Source: Chrysogorgia sp. JL179-B06
Taxonomy: Eukaryota > Cnidaria > Anthozoa > Scleralcyonacea > Chrysogorgiidae
NCBI GenBank assembly: GCA_035772405.1
Contig: JAYKKM010000011.1
Span: forward strand, 186,001 to 250,000
Direction of reading: 5' to 3'
DNA length: 64,000 nucleotides
In this document: positions 63,664 through 64,000 of the stretch, one piece after another
Numbering within the stretch: position 1 is the first letter of the stretch
How the letters are laid out: each line of letters begins with the position of its first letter
Position numbers and translations under genes: made by a program
Notes under the pieces: generated by a model
The model's database searches: none
Told to the model about the DNA's origin: nothing
Seen by the model: the letters and a program-made list of their open reading frames with translations, nothing else

Positions 63664-64000
63664 GGTGTTTTATTATATCGAACAAAATATCTTAACACAA
63701 AGATGTTTCTTCGCACGTAAACAGACAGTCAAGACTGTTCTTATGTTCGAAACTTCTCTCTTTTCTTTTTTTTGCATTTTTGCTTGGTTGTAAAGTTAAT
63801 AAACAAATAAACAATAAATAAACAGTCAAAAGACTCAAAAGGTTTCTGGTCGTCAAAAAGAATAAAAAAAACTCGGAAAAACACATCACGTTCCACGAGA
63901 AGTACTTCAACCAATGAAATTTCGATTTAGACAAAAGGCACGCGAGTGACGTTGCTTTGCAGGTGAACAGCCCGTGTAAACAGTCAAGGTTACTGCCCAA
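63664..64000. other. No gene supported at the right edge
   Basis: A 102-residue minus-strand frame runs off the window; it has repeated LFTC(K/E) words and Leu/Phe-rich composition but no recognised family. Confidence 0.3.

Overview
The window is a piece of a eukaryotic genome, most likely an early-branching invertebrate animal such as a cnidarian. This is inferred from the repeat families, spliced exons, an intron-bearing P2X7-tail-type gene and the animal-type Polinton; no rRNA or mitochondrial marker confirms a species. It falls into two very different parts.

Part one (about 1-17.75 kb) is a nearly complete, apparently young Polinton/Maverick element, which is an endogenous virus-like DNA transposon. 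The window starts inside its left terminal inverted repeat: bases 1-260 match 17335-17594 in reverse complement with only two mismatches seen. Between the repeats are about 20 intact, tightly packed, intronless genes. They include a protein-primed DNA polymerase B, an RVE integrase with a chromodomain, a double-jelly-roll major capsid protein, a single-jelly-roll minor capsid protein, an A32/FtsK-type packaging ATPase, a GIY-YIG endonuclease, a lectin-like (LamG/ConA) probable fibre, several small membrane proteins, a zinc-ribbon protein, a bZIP-like protein and a 67-residue protein with an MGC acylation signal encoded in the terminal repeat. Nearly all start codons sit just after an AATAAA(G)-type motif, which looks like an element-specific late promoter. 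Convergent or tandem gene ends carry hairpins. A 43-bp palindromic tandem repeat lies near the point where transcription diverges. No adenain-type protease was recognised.

Part two (about 17.75-64 kb) is repeat-rich host DNA with dead mobile elements and two paralogous spliced genes, both on the minus strand. These genes (A, about 47.1 to 24.2 kb; B, about 62.7 to 57.6 kb) join a tyrosine-recombinase-like domain to an SF3/AAA-like P-loop ATPase. Gene A is broken (frameshift, stop codon) and has been split by a 6-kb DIRS/PAT-type retrotransposon with split direct repeats. Gene B keeps an open ATPase frame across seven exons with matching splice phases. Also present are a broken MULE transposase, a piggyBac fragment interrupted by a LINE tail, a retroelement ORF with a frameshift, a DIRS-type gag relic, a Kolobok-like transposase relic, a small Cys-rich gene split by a MULE-type MITE, a P2X7-intracellular-domain gene, a gene with an 18-bp coding minisatellite, tRNA-like SINE heads, and MITEs whose target duplications place them in the hAT, PIF/Harbinger, mariner, MULE and TTAA classes.

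Within the Polinton, polymerase and integrase would handle replication and insertion, the capsid pair plus ATPase would build and fill a particle, and the membrane, lectin-like and acylated proteins suggest an envelope, internal membrane or entry apparatus. These roles come from family knowledge and are not demonstrated here.
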